The notes under the pieces are model-generated. The model saw only the letters and a program-made list of their open reading frames with translations, did not search any database and was not told the origin of the DNA. From contig JBAZSJ010000009.1 in NCBI GenBank assembly GCA_041662485.1, positions 69,164-133,163 of the forward strand: a stretch of 64,000 bases of DNA. The letters run 5' to 3'. The DNA comes from Rariglobus sp041662485 (GTDB taxonomy: Bacteria; Verrucomicrobiota; Verrucomicrobiia; Opitutales; Opitutaceae). The position numbers were made by a program, and so were the translations under genes. Below, piece after piece: positions 46,836 through 56,485 of the stretch. The stretch's first letter is position 1, and each line of letters starts with the position of its first letter.

Positions 46836-49673
46836 TTAATTGCGGGCAATGATCTGGCGCAACACATAGGGAAGGATTCCGCCGTGCTGGTAGTAGTCGA
46901 TTTCGATGGGCGTATCGATTCGGCAGCGCACGGATACGTTTTCAACGGAACCGTCCTTGCGGGTGATCTTCAACGTGAGGTCCTGCTGGGGCTTGATCGC
47001 CTCGCTGAGGCCGACGACGTCGTAGGTTTCGGTGCCGTCGAGCTTGAGGGTCTGCGCGGTGACGCCGTCCTTGAACTGGAGCGGGAGCACGCCCATGCCG
47101 ACGAGGTTGGAGCGGTGAATGCGCTCGAAGCTCTGCGCGACCACGACTTTGACGCCGAGGAGGTTGGTGCCCTTGGCGGCCCAGTCGCGGGACGAGCCGG
47201 TGCCGTATTCCTGTCCGGCGATGACGATCAGGGGAACGCCCTGCTTCTGATAAGCGATGGACGCGTCGTAGATGGAGGTTTCCACGCCGTCAGGCCCGAG
47301 GGTGTTGCCGCCTTCCTTGCCGCCGAGCATCAGATTCTTGATACGGACGTTGGCGAAGGTGCCGCGGGTCATGATGCGGTCGTTGCCGCGGCGGCTGCCG
47401 TAGGAGTTGAAGTCCTCGAAGGTCACGCCGTTTTCCAGAAGGAACTTGCCGGCGGGCGCGCTCTTCTTGATGGCGCCGGCGGGCGAGATGTGGTCGGTCG
47501 TGACGGAATCGCCGAAGAGGCCGAGCACGCGCGCGCCGGTGATGGGCTTGATCGCGCCGGGCGTGAGCGAGAAGTTCGTGAAGAACGGAGGCTCCTGGAT
47601 GTAGGTCGAGGCGACGTCGAACGAGTAGACGTTGCCCGTGGTGGACGGGATCTCGTTCCACTTGGGGTTCTGCTCGGCGAAGTTGCTGTAGAGCTTGCGG
47701 AAGACCTCGGGCTTGAGGGCGGCGGCCATCTGGTCGCGCACTTCCTGAAGCGTGGGCCAGAGATCCTTCAGGAAGACGGGCTTTCCGTCCTTGCCGGTGC
47801 CGAGCGGCTCGGTGGACAGGTCGATGTCAACACGGCCGGCGAGCGCGAAGGCGACCACCAGCGGGGGCGACATGAGGAAGTTGCTCTTGATGTTCTGGTG
47901 AACGCGGGCCTCGAAGTTGCGGTTGCCGGAGAGGACGGAGGCGGCGACGAGGTCGTTCTTCACGACGGCTTCCTCGATCTTGGGATCGAGCGGGCCGGAG
48001 TTGCCGATACAGGTGGTGCAGCCGTAGCCGACCGTCTGGAAACCAAGCGTGTCGAGGTAAGGCGCGAGGCCGGTCTTTTCGAGGTAGTCGGTGACGACGC
48101 GGGAGCCGGGGGCGAGCGACGATTTGACGAGCGGATTCACCGTGAGGCCCTTCTCGACGGCCTTCTTGGCGACGAGGCCGGCCGCGAGCATGACGCTCGG
48201 GTTGGAGGTGTTCGTGCAGCTCGTGATGGCGGCGATGAGCACGCTGCCATGGCCGAGGGTGCCGGTGGCGTGGCTTTCCGCGCCGCGCACGACGTCGGGC
48301 GTGGGACGGTTGTTGGCCATCTCCAGCTCGGTGGTCGGATTGGTGTTGAGTGCGCGGGATTTTGCGGTCGAGACCGGCTCCTGACTGCCGCCGCCCGTCT
48401 GCGTGGGCTGGCCGTTGAGCGAAATGGAAACGCGGTTGCCGAAGTCCTCGGCCTTTTTGCCGAAGCCGGCCTCGGTGACCGGCTTCGAGAAGGCGGCGAT
48501 GAACTCCTGCTTCATCTTGGGCAGCTCGATGCGGTCCTGCGGACGCTTCGGACCGGCGACGGACGGGACGACGGTCGAAAGGTCGAGCGACAGGTCGGTC
48601 GAATACTCGATCTCGCCCTTCTGCGGGATGCCCCAGAGGTTCTGCGCCTTGTAGTAGGCCTCATAAACGGCGATGTCGGCGTCGGCGCGGCCGGTGGCGC
48701 GAAGGTAGTTGGAGCACTCGGCGTCGATCGGGAAGAAGCCCATGGTCGCGCCGTATTCGGGAGCCATGTTGGCGATGGTCGCGCGGTCCACGACGGGCAG
48801 CGCGGCGGCGCCGGGGCCGTAGAACTCGACGAATTTGCCGACGACCTTGGCCTTGCGGAGCATCTGCGTGATGGTGAGCGCGAGGTCGGTCGCGGTGACG
48901 CCTTCGCGGAGAGAGCCGGTGAGATAAACGCCGACGACGTCTGGCGTGAGGAAATACACGGGCTGGCCGAGCATGCCGGCCTCGGCCTCGATGCCGCCCA
49001 CGCCCCAGCCGACGATGCCGATGCCGTTGATCATCGTGGTGTGCGAGTCGGTGCCGACGAGGGTGTCGGGGTAGTAAGTGCCGTTGCCATCCTTGAGGAC
49101 GCCCTTGGCGAGGAACTCGAGATTGACCTGGTGAACGATGCCGATGCCGGGGGGAACGACCTTGAAGGTCTCGAAGGCCTGCATGCCCCACTTGAGGAAC
49201 TGGTAGCGCTCGCGGTTGCGGGAGAATTCGAGATCGAGGTTCTTGGCCATCGCGTCGGCCGAGCCGGCGAAATCAACCTGCACGGAGTGGTCGACCACGA
49301 GATCGACCGGCACGAGCGGCTCGATGATCTTCGGGTTCTTGCCGATGCGGGCGACGGCCGAGCGCATGGCGGCGAGGTCAACGAGCAGAGGCACGCCGGT
49401 GAAGTCCTGAAGGACGATGCGGGCGACGACGAAGGGGATTTCCTCGGTGCGGGCGGCCTTGGCCTGCCAGGTCGCGAGATCGCGGATGGCCTGCTCCGAG
49501 ACGCGCTTGCCATCGGCGTTGCGCAGGAGGGACTCCAGCACGAGGCGGATCGAGACGGGCAGCTTCTTGACGTTGAAGCCGGCCGCGTCGAGCGCAGGCA
49601 GGGAGTAGAACTTGTGGGAAGCTCCGTTGGCGGAAAAGGACTGGAGCGTGTTGAACGGGTTCGGAAGGCTCAC
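46836..49673 (-). CDS. acnA: aconitate hydratase (AcnA/IRP type)
   Basis: A 945-residue aconitase. The iron-sulphur cluster cysteines are in TSCTNTSNPSV and in GYGCTTCIGNSGPL. DSHTTMINGIGIVGWGVGG, QEYGTGSSRDWAAKG and SFERIHRSNLVGMGVLPLQF, in part, are conserved substrate blocks. It interconverts citrate and isocitrate in the TCA cycle. A linker near residues 425-455 is Gln/Gly/Thr-rich and looks longer than usual. A terminator separates it from the upstream peroxiredoxin gene, so it probably has its own promoter. Confidence 0.96.
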   Translation of the reverse strand: MSLPNPFNTLQSFSANGASHKFYSLPALDAAGFNVKKLPVSIRLVLESLLRNADGKRVSEQAIRDLATWQAKAARTEEIPFVVARIVLQDFTGVPLLVDLAAMRSAVARIGKNPKIIEPLVPVDLVVDHSVQVDFAGSADAMAKNLDLEFSRNRERYQFLKWGMQAFETFKVVPPGIGIVHQVNLEFLAKGVLKDGNGTYYPDTLVGTDSHTTMINGIGIVGWGVGGIEAEAGMLGQPVYFLTPDVVGVYLTGSLREGVTATDLALTITQMLRKAKVVGKFVEFYGPGAAALPVVDRATIANMAPEYGATMGFFPIDAECSNYLRATGRADADIAVYEAYYKAQNLWGIPQKGEIEYSTDLSLDLSTVVPSVAGPKRPQDRIELPKMKQEFIAAFSKPVTEAGFGKKAEDFGNRVSISLNGQPTQTGGGSQEPVSTAKSRALNTNPTTELEMANNRPTPDVVRGAESHATGTLGHGSVLIAAITSCTNTSNPSVMLAAGLVAKKAVEKGLTVNPLVKSSLAPGSRVVTDYLEKTGLAPYLDTLGFQTVGYGCTTCIGNSGPLDPKIEEAVVKNDLVAASVLSGNRNFEARVHQNIKSNFLMSPPLVVAFALAGRVDIDLSTEPLGTGKDGKPVFLKDLWPTLQEVRDQMAAALKPEVFRKLYSNFAEQNPKWNEIPSTTGNVYSFDVASTYIQEPPFFTNFSLTPGAIKPITGARVLGLFGDSVTTDHISPAGAIKKSAPAGKFLLENGVTFEDFNSYGSRRGNDRIMTRGTFANVRIKNLMLGGKEGGNTLGPDGVETSIYDASIAYQKQGVPLIVIAGQEYGTGSSRDWAAKGTNLLGVKVVVAQSFERIHRSNLVGMGVLPLQFKDGVTAQTLKLDGTETYDVVGLSEAIKPQQDLTLKITRKDGSVENVSVRCRIDTPIEIDYYQHGGILPYVLRQIIARN

Positions 49674-49711
49674 GGATGGACGGTTTGCGGATTGTTAGTG
49701 TGGAAATGAAA

Positions 49712-49741
49712 ACCGCGCCGACTGGAAAGATGCGGCGCGGT
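49712..49741 (-). terminator. intrinsic terminator after the peroxiredoxin gene
   Basis: ACCGCGCC (49712-49719) pairs with GGCGCGGT (49734-49741). On the minus strand the hairpin is followed by TTTCATTT. Confidence 0.75.
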
Positions 49742-49751
49742 CAGGAGAAAA

Positions 49752-50225
49752 TTACTTGGCGAGAGCGGCCTTGATGGCGGTGAAGTTGGGCAGATCCTTC
49801 GGCGTGGCGGTCTGCTCGGCATATTTGACGACGCCGTCCTTGCCGATGACAAACGCGGCGCGGGCCGAGGTGTCGCCGATGCCGGCGAGACCGGGGAAGA
49901 GAACGCCGTAGGCCTTGGTCGTTTCCTTGTTCAGATCGGAGACGAGGGGAATGGTGATCTTGCTGCTCTTGGCCCAGGCTTCCTGCGCAAACGGGCTGTC
50001 CACGCTGATGCCAATGACGTCGGCGCCGAGACTGGCGTAGCCGTCGAGACCGTTGGACACGTCGCAAAGCTCCTCGGTGCAGACACTGGTGTAGGCGAGC
50101 GGGAAGAAGAGCAGGACCGTCTGCTTCTTGCCGAAATTGTCGCTCAGCTTGATGTCTTTAAGACCTTCGGAGGTCTTGGTTTTGAGGGTGAAATCAGGGG
50201 CTTTGGAGCCGACGGCGATGGGCAT
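49752..50225 (-). CDS. peroxiredoxin, Bcp/PrxQ-like
   Basis: A 157-residue thioredoxin-fold peroxidase. The active site PLAYTSVC has the peroxidatic Cys49, and a second Cys54 five residues later (VCTEELC) is the resolving-Cys spacing of Bcp/PrxQ enzymes. VIGISVDSPFAQEAW, ARAAFVIGKDG and the conserved Arg follow. It reduces H2O2 and organic peroxides with thioredoxin-type electron donors in the cytosol. Single-gene unit upstream of acnA. Confidence 0.92.
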   Translation of the reverse strand: MPIAVGSKAPDFTLKTKTSEGLKDIKLSDNFGKKQTVLLFFPLAYTSVCTEELCDVSNGLDGYASLGADVIGISVDSPFAQEAWAKSSKITIPLVSDLNKETTKAYGVLFPGLAGIGDTSARAAFVIGKDGVVKYAEQTATPKDLPNFTAIKAALAK

Positions 50226-50417
50226 GGTGGGTGTCTTAGGTTAAGGACGCTTCTGCGCGCTGGATCACGCAGGAACAGGAAGAAACAGCGTAGAGCCTGC
50301 CAACAGCGCGTCGCAATCCGTTTTTCCACAGGATCTGCGGGCGATTTGTTGCGAGGCCGTTCACCGCCGCCGGCACAGGTCCGACCGACCCGGGAAACCC
50401 AGACGTCCCCTGCCCGA

Positions 50418-52391
50418 TCATGGCTGCGCCACCGCCGGTTTGGGCTCCCATTCGGCCAGCATGCGCTTGGCGGGAGGATAGTTGGGCACTTTCCTCAAAA
50501 GATCCTTTGCCAGCATGATCGCGGCTTCCTTGCAGCCCGCCTCATACAATTCGCGGGCCAGTCCGGCGGCCTTGAGCGAGCGTTTGCCGTCGCCGTTGAT
50601 ATAAAGACTCGCGGCAAGATGCAGGGCAGGCAGATTCCCCGCCCGTCCGTTCAGGCGGATCTCCTCAATCTCAACCGCCTCTTCCCTGGCGATCAACCAG
50701 CCGGGACGGGACGCGCGCATTTCTTGGATTTGCGCCAAGGCCCCCGCGAAATCCCCTTTCTTTTCCGCCGCGGCCAGCCGTTCAAAAAACGCGCCCTCGC
50801 GAACAGCCTCGCGGACCGGAGCCGGCTCGACGGAGACCGGCGCCGCCGGAACGACAACCTTCGGCAAAACGACCTCCGGCGGCGGGGCGACGACCACGGC
50901 CAGTTCCTTGTCCAATTCGTCACGCCAGGTTTTCAGCGTTTCGTTTTCCGGGTAATTCCCCTGCGCAAAGGTGATCAACACCCGGGCGGCCGCAGGACGG
51001 CCCGCGCGGCGCAGACTCACGATGAGTTCCTTGTCCATTTTCAACGGCAACCGCTTTTCCCTCACGAAATCGGTCAGCGAACCTTGGGCGCCCTCGCCCG
51101 GATCGACCGCCGCGTTGCACAGGCGCTCGACCAGCTCATACCAGAACTCTTTTTCGGCCGAGGCGGTTTTCGACTTGGCGCGAAGTTCCGCCAGCAGCGC
51201 GCGCGCCTGAGACCAGTCGCCCTTGTTCATGAACACCTTCAACCGGGCGTTTTGAAAAGGCTCCGGATTGAAGCCCTGCTGGCGGGCGTGGGCCACAAGC
51301 CGTTCGAGCACGTGCTGGTCGCCGATTTCCACCAACGGCTCGGCCAGCGCAAACAGGGTCTGCGGATCGCTGCCGAACCTCATCAGGAAATCATCCACGC
51401 CAACCTCGATCTTCAGCCATCGTCCCGCCAGCGACTGCTGGATGATGCCGTAAATATAGGGCTGGGGAACGGCCGGACTGTAGGCGCGCAGCTCTTCGAG
51501 CGCATGCTCCATGTCGGCCAGACGCCCGGCCTCGCGAAAGGCCCGGACCTGCAGGCGCACCACCTGCGGGCCGGGCCCGCTGCGCTTGCGCCATGCGTCG
51601 AGCAAGGCCACCGCATCGGTCGGCCGGCCGGCCTTGATCAACGCCAGCACCTTGAATTCATCAACCAGCGGACCGCCCTTGTCGCCTTGGGAGTCCACCA
51701 GCTTGATCACTTCTTCAGGACGGTCCTCCGCCATGAGCGCGGACATTTTTTGCCGTAGAACCTCCAGGCGCTCCACGGGACGGTCGGGACTGGCGGCCAG
51801 TTGTGCGAGCACCGTGTCGCAGGTCCGTATCCACCAGTCGTAGTCCTCGGCGTCGGCGGCCAAGGCATAGATTTGCCGAAGATAGTCCGAGCCGGGATAT
51901 CCGTTTTCCAGACCGGCGGTCAGCACGGCCTTCGCTTGGTTCCGCTGATTGATGGCCACATAGAAGCGGGCCAGCTCGATGCGGGCGGCGGGGTTGTCCG
52001 GGGCTCGGTTGATCCCGACGCGCAGCTTCATTTCCCCTTCGCGCCATTTGTGATTTTTGAAGTCAGCCAGGCCCGCGTCGATCTGGGCCTGTCCGCGCTT
52101 GTGCTGAAGCTGCGGCCAGTTCGCGGGCAAAACCAGATCGGCGTAAGTCACCCGGTTGTAAGGCCGCCGATGGAGCCACGCCCAGAGCACGCCCGCCCCG
52201 GAAAAATAAGCGACCACCGCGAGGGCCATCAGCCAAAGAAGCAGGCCTCGCAGACTGACGGCCAGCGTCCACGCACGCAGACGTCCGGCGCTGGCCGCGC
52301 GGGCGTCATAAAAGCAAAACAGGCCTCCTCTCCAAATCCCTCCGGTGATCGCAGACGTCCGCCAGCTGAACTTGACCTTGGGCAGAGTCAT
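50418..52391 (-). CDS. membrane-anchored TPR-like protein
   Basis: 657 residues. A cytosolic N-terminus is followed by one transmembrane helix (about residues 47-69, LRGLLLWLMALAVVAYFSGA), then repeated helical pairs of tetratricopeptide type (GLADFKNHKWREGEMKLRVG, ARIELARFYVAINQRNQAKA, LALIKAGRPTDAVALLDAW). A Pro/Val-rich hinge lies near 490-530, before more helical repeats at the C-terminus. Probably a periplasm-facing scaffold; no partner is evident. It begins 15 bp after the smc stop, so it is likely co-transcribed with smc. Confidence 0.78.
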   Translation of the reverse strand: MTLPKVKFSWRTSAITGGIWRGGLFCFYDARAASAGRLRAWTLAVSLRGLLLWLMALAVVAYFSGAGVLWAWLHRRPYNRVTYADLVLPANWPQLQHKRGQAQIDAGLADFKNHKWREGEMKLRVGINRAPDNPAARIELARFYVAINQRNQAKAVLTAGLENGYPGSDYLRQIYALAADAEDYDWWIRTCDTVLAQLAASPDRPVERLEVLRQKMSALMAEDRPEEVIKLVDSQGDKGGPLVDEFKVLALIKAGRPTDAVALLDAWRKRSGPGPQVVRLQVRAFREAGRLADMEHALEELRAYSPAVPQPYIYGIIQQSLAGRWLKIEVGVDDFLMRFGSDPQTLFALAEPLVEIGDQHVLERLVAHARQQGFNPEPFQNARLKVFMNKGDWSQARALLAELRAKSKTASAEKEFWYELVERLCNAAVDPGEGAQGSLTDFVREKRLPLKMDKELIVSLRRAGRPAAARVLITFAQGNYPENETLKTWRDELDKELAVVVAPPPEVVLPKVVVPAAPVSVEPAPVREAVREGAFFERLAAAEKKGDFAGALAQIQEMRASRPGWLIAREEAVEIEEIRLNGRAGNLPALHLAASLYINGDGKRSLKAAGLARELYEAGCKEAAIMLAKDLLRKVPNYPPAKRMLAEWEPKPAVAQP

Positions 52392-52406
52392 GGAGGGACG
52401 GGGCGC

Positions 52407-55400
52407 TTACGCGCCCACGGTAGACTTGGCCCCGCGCACGGACTCGGCGATGTTCTCCGGCTGGAGTTCGCCATCGCCATGCGTGGAGTTGAAACGCATC
52501 GACACGGTCTTCGACACGCCGCGCTCCTCCATCGTCACGCCGTAGATCGCCTGCGCGGCCGAGACCGTGCGCTTGTTGTGCGTGATGATGATGAACTGCG
52601 AGTTGTCCACGAACTTGCCCAGCAGGTTCGTGAAACGTCCGATGTTCGATTCGTCGAGCGGAGCGTCCAACTCGTCGAGCAAGCAGAACGGCGACGGTTT
52701 CACCATGTAGAGCGCGAAGAGCAGCGCGACGGCGGTGAGTGTTTTCTGTCCGCCGGAGAGCAGCGTGATGGACTTGAGCTTCGTGCCGGGAGGCTGCGCG
52801 GTGATCTCGATGCCGCTCTCCAGGATGTCGTCGGTCATGACGAGTTCGAGGTTGGCCACGCCGCCGCCGAAGAGCGTCTGGAACGTGTAAATGAAGTTTT
52901 TCTTGATCTGGTCGAAGGTGATCTGGAACTGCGACATCGAGGTCGCGTTGATCTCGTCGATCGTCTTCACGAGGTCGGCCTTGGCGTTGTTCAGGTCGTC
53001 GCTCTGCGATTTGAGAAAGTCGTAGCGCTGCTTGAGCTCGGCGTATTCCTCGATGGCCACGAGATTGACCGCGCCCATGCCGGCGAGACGCTGACGGAGG
53101 GCGTCGATCTCGGCCTTGATGTCGTCCCATTTGGTGGAGGCTTCGAGCGCGACGAGGTCCTCCTCGGTCGGATCGGGCTTCGGGCCTTTTTTCTTACGGC
53201 GTTTGGGCGCGGGAGCGGCTTCGGTGACCGCGGGCTGCGCTTCGCCTTCGGCGGGCTGGTTGTAGCCGGGGTCGGTGACCCCGGTGTCTTTGCCTTGGTC
53301 GGAACGCGGACCGGGGTCAGCGACCCCGGCTACAACGATCACAGCGTCCTCGTCCTCGTCGTCATCCAAATCGAGCGGCTTGAGATCGGGCGGATCATCC
53401 TCGGAGCGCCAGAGGAGCGCGCGCCAGTCGTATTGGCCGACGCGGATCTGGAATTCGCGCTGCACATCTTCCTCGATGAACTGGGAGCGGGACTTGTTTT
53501 GCGCGAGCAAAACCTCGCAGCGGTTGAGCTCGCTCTGCGCCTGCTCGGCGTCGGTGCGGATGCCTTCCTGGGAATTTTCCACGCCGCCGATCTCGCGCTC
53601 GACCTCGACGAGCTCGATGCGGATCTGCTCCACCTGCTGCTGTGCGACCACGAGCGTCTCGGCGATCTGGGCCCCGCGTCCGCGCTGGCTGGCGCTTTCC
53701 TGCTCAAGCTGGTCGATCTGCTCGGTCCACACCTCGATCTCCTGCTGGCGCTGGATGAGAATCTCGGAGAGTTGCGCGCGGCGGCGCTCCATGTCGGCGA
53801 TGCCGCGATCGAGCACCTCGACCTTCTGGCGGCGTTCGGCGAGTTCGAGGCGCGCCTGCGCGAGCGTCTCGCGCTTCACGTCGCGGTCGGTGCGGAATTC
53901 CACGATGCGCGTTTCAAGTTCCGTGATGCGCGCACGGCCTTGCTCGACGGCGGTGTTCGCCTCGGCAAGCGCGGTCTGGGCACGTTCGAAGCGGGTCTGC
54001 GTCTCGTTGCGCTGGGCTTCAAGGCCCTGCAACTCCGAGTCCATGCGGGTGGCGCGGGCGCCGATCTCCTCGACGGCGCGCTGGGCGTTGCGCTCCTCCG
54101 ACTGCACGGTGGCGAGCGTCTGCGACGCCTCAAGCACCTCGGCGCGCTTGGCCTCGAGGGTGGACTCGGCCTCGGCGAGACGGGCGTTGAGGCCGTCGAT
54201 GAGCGCCTTCTGGTCGTCGTGCGCCTTCTGGTCGTCGGCGAGCGCCTTGGCGGTTTCGCGGAGGTCGATCTCGCGCTGGACGATGCTGTTGTTGTTCTTC
54301 TTGGCGAAGCCGCCGAAGATCAGGCCGCGACGGTCGACCACCTCGCCCTTGGGCGTGGCGACGGCGAGGAACGAGAAGGCCGGATTCGCCTTCCAAAAAT
54401 CGAGAAACGCGTGGAGGTCGTCGGCCACATAACACGCCCCGAGGAGCGCGGAGGCGGGATGATTGGCGTCAAAATTAACCAGCGCGCTGGTCGCGGGACG
54501 CAGACCGGCAGGGAGACTGTCCTGCCCGTGCACCGCCTGCTGCAAGTTCGCGATCTGGAGCACGGCGCTGCCGATCTGCTCGGTTTCGAGCTGGGCCAGA
54601 ATTTTCTGGGCCGTGGCGACGTCGGCCACGCTGATGGCCTCGACGGCCGAGCCGAGCAGGGATTCGACGGCCTTCGCAAAGGCGGGTTGCACGTCGAGTC
54701 CGCGCGTGATCGGCGTGGCCTTGCTCTCGCCGAGCACCGGCGCGCAACGCCCCTGAAGAATGGCCTTCGCGCCTTCGCCGAAGCCTTCGAATTTCTCGGC
54801 AAGCTGTTTGAGCAGGTTCAGCCGCGCGGTGCGCTGGGCGAGCTGGCGGTCGATGTCCTGGAGTTTTTTCTGCGCGTCGCGAAATTCGCGGGTGAGATCG
54901 CCGATCTGGATCTGCACGTCCTGCGTTTCCTGATGGGCGCGGGCCTTGGCGACGTTGGCCTCCTCGACGCGGGCGTTGAGCTCGGCGGCAAGCTGCGTGG
55001 CGGAAGACTGTTGCTGGCGGACCTGCTCAAGTTCGCCGGCGACGGACTCGTGGCGGTGGGCGGAGGTTTTCTGGTCGACCTCGTAGCTGGAACAATCGGT
55101 GCGGAGACGCGCGACGTTGCTCTCGAACTGGAGGAGCTGGAACTTCGTCTGCTGAAGCTCCTGCTCGAACTTCGACAATTCCCCTTCGACGACGGCGAGC
55201 TCGCGGTTGCGGTCCTGGAAGACGGCGTCGGAGCCTCCGAGGAGCGTCAACTGCTGCTGCTTGTCCTGAGAACCGCTGTCCACCTGCGACGACAGTTCGT
55301 GGAGCTGCATCTCGAGTTCGCCGAGGTTGGCGCGCGAAGATTCGAGACGGTCGGTCAGGCCGGAACGCTTGATCTGGGATAGGTTGGCGGAGTTCTCGGC

Positions 55401-56297
55401 CTGCTCTTTTTCGGAGCGCAGGTCGAAGACGGCCTGCTGGGCCTCTTGCACGCGCTGGTTGAGACGGGCGCGTCGGGTCTTCTGTTCTTCGAGGGTGGAC
55501 TGCTGTTGCTGGAGATGGACGCGGCGCGTCTCGGCGGCGGCGCGGAGTTGCACGACCTGCTCTTCAAGCTGGGCCAGGCTGCCGCTGACCTGGGCGTAAT
55601 GGAACCCGTGGTGCGAAAGCGCGAGGTGGCGCAGACGCCAGGAAAGTTTCTTGTAGCGCAGGGCCTTTGATGCCTGACGACGAAGCGAGCCGATCTGACG
55701 GCCGATCTCGGCCACGACATCGGCGACGCGGACCAGATTCTGGTCGGTCATCGCGAGCTTGGAGAGGGCTTCCTTGCGCTGGGATTTGTATTTGGTGATG
55801 CCGGCGGCCTCTTCGAAAACGGCGCGGCGTTCCTCGGGCTTCGACGAAAGGATCTGGTCGATCTGGCCCTGCGCCATGATCGAGTAGGACGTGCGGCCGA
55901 TGCCGGTGTCCATGAACAGCTTTTGGATGTCCTTCAGGCGGCACGCCTGGCCGTTGAAGAAATATTCGCCCTGGCCGTCGCGATGGACGCGGCGCATGAT
56001 TTCGATCTCGTGAAACTCGCTGCCGAGCTGCTTTTCGCAGTCCGTCAGGAGGAGCGAAACCTCGCACAACTGGGCGGGCTTGCGGGTGTCGGCGCCCTCG
56101 AAGATGACGTCCTGCATCTTGCCGCCGCGAAGGGCCTTGGCGCTTTGCTCGCCCAGCACCCAGCGGATGGCGTCGGCGATGTTGGATTTTCCGCAGCCAT
56201 TGGGTCCGACCACGGCGGTGACGCCGGGTTCAAAACGAAGGGTGGTGGGGTCGGCAAAAGACTTGAAGCCTTGGAGTTTGAGCGCCTTGAGATGCAT
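52407..56297 (-). CDS. smc: chromosome segregation protein SMC
   Basis: A 1296-residue SMC ATPase that shapes and segregates the chromosome with ScpA/ScpB. Walker A GPNGCGKSN is at residues 32-40, the coiled-coil arms surround a hinge at about 510-660, and the C-terminal head has LLSGGQKTLTAVALLFALYM and LLDELDAPLDESN. It is about 100 residues longer than typical. The excess lies in an acidic then basic linker around residues 965-1040 (DLDDDEDEDAVIVVAG...KRRKKKGPKPDPTEED). Inside it a 72-bp GTAG palindrome pair is read in-frame (about residues 989-1012). Confidence 0.96.
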   Translation of the reverse strand: MHLKALKLQGFKSFADPTTLRFEPGVTAVVGPNGCGKSNIADAIRWVLGEQSAKALRGGKMQDVIFEGADTRKPAQLCEVSLLLTDCEKQLGSEFHEIEIMRRVHRDGQGEYFFNGQACRLKDIQKLFMDTGIGRTSYSIMAQGQIDQILSSKPEERRAVFEEAAGITKYKSQRKEALSKLAMTDQNLVRVADVVAEIGRQIGSLRRQASKALRYKKLSWRLRHLALSHHGFHYAQVSGSLAQLEEQVVQLRAAAETRRVHLQQQQSTLEEQKTRRARLNQRVQEAQQAVFDLRSEKEQAENSANLSQIKRSGLTDRLESSRANLGELEMQLHELSSQVDSGSQDKQQQLTLLGGSDAVFQDRNRELAVVEGELSKFEQELQQTKFQLLQFESNVARLRTDCSSYEVDQKTSAHRHESVAGELEQVRQQQSSATQLAAELNARVEEANVAKARAHQETQDVQIQIGDLTREFRDAQKKLQDIDRQLAQRTARLNLLKQLAEKFEGFGEGAKAILQGRCAPVLGESKATPITRGLDVQPAFAKAVESLLGSAVEAISVADVATAQKILAQLETEQIGSAVLQIANLQQAVHGQDSLPAGLRPATSALVNFDANHPASALLGACYVADDLHAFLDFWKANPAFSFLAVATPKGEVVDRRGLIFGGFAKKNNNSIVQREIDLRETAKALADDQKAHDDQKALIDGLNARLAEAESTLEAKRAEVLEASQTLATVQSEERNAQRAVEEIGARATRMDSELQGLEAQRNETQTRFERAQTALAEANTAVEQGRARITELETRIVEFRTDRDVKRETLAQARLELAERRQKVEVLDRGIADMERRRAQLSEILIQRQQEIEVWTEQIDQLEQESASQRGRGAQIAETLVVAQQQVEQIRIELVEVEREIGGVENSQEGIRTDAEQAQSELNRCEVLLAQNKSRSQFIEEDVQREFQIRVGQYDWRALLWRSEDDPPDLKPLDLDDDEDEDAVIVVAGVADPGPRSDQGKDTGVTDPGYNQPAEGEAQPAVTEAAPAPKRRKKKGPKPDPTEEDLVALEASTKWDDIKAEIDALRQRLAGMGAVNLVAIEEYAELKQRYDFLKSQSDDLNNAKADLVKTIDEINATSMSQFQITFDQIKKNFIYTFQTLFGGGVANLELVMTDDILESGIEITAQPPGTKLKSITLLSGGQKTLTAVALLFALYMVKPSPFCLLDELDAPLDESNIGRFTNLLGKFVDNSQFIIITHNKRTVSAAQAIYGVTMEERGVSKTVSMRFNSTHGDGELQPENIAESVRGAKSTVGA
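53262..53333. repeat. in-frame GTAG...CTAC palindrome pair inside smc
   Basis: GTAGCCGGGGTCGGTGACCC opens at 53262 and GGGGTCAGCGACCCCGGCTAC closes at 53333. The unit is 72 bp, exactly 24 codons, so the smc frame is kept (AGVADPGPRSDQGKDTGVTD). The stem type is unlike any other in the window, but the head and the inverted-pair layout are the same. Confidence 0.92.
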
Positions 56298-56485
56298 GCA
56301 AAAGAAGCGGTCATTGAGACGGCGTCCCCGTGCGCGGCAAATGCAAAGTTTGGCGGGTTATGAACTCAATCCAAAGGCCTTCTACGGTCCGTTTTGCCTC
56401 CATCGCCGGGATCAGGGCTGGCCAGCGGGTATCCTCTCTGTTTTTTAGGATGGTCAGCGGTTAAAGTTCACCCCTTGGCGCCCCC

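Noticed and set aside
46884..49709. A 941-codon open frame opposite acnA
   Set aside because: A mirror of acnA codon bias; no domain motifs, and acnA has intact active-site residues.
51801..55382. A very long open frame opposite smc and the TPR gene
   Set aside because: It is antisense to well-supported genes, spans two of them and has biased composition (Leu/Glu/Arg/Asp-rich) typical of the complement of GC-rich coding sequence.
56298..56485. A possible small gene in the gap divergent from smc
   Set aside because: No open frame with coding character; probably holds the two promoters.
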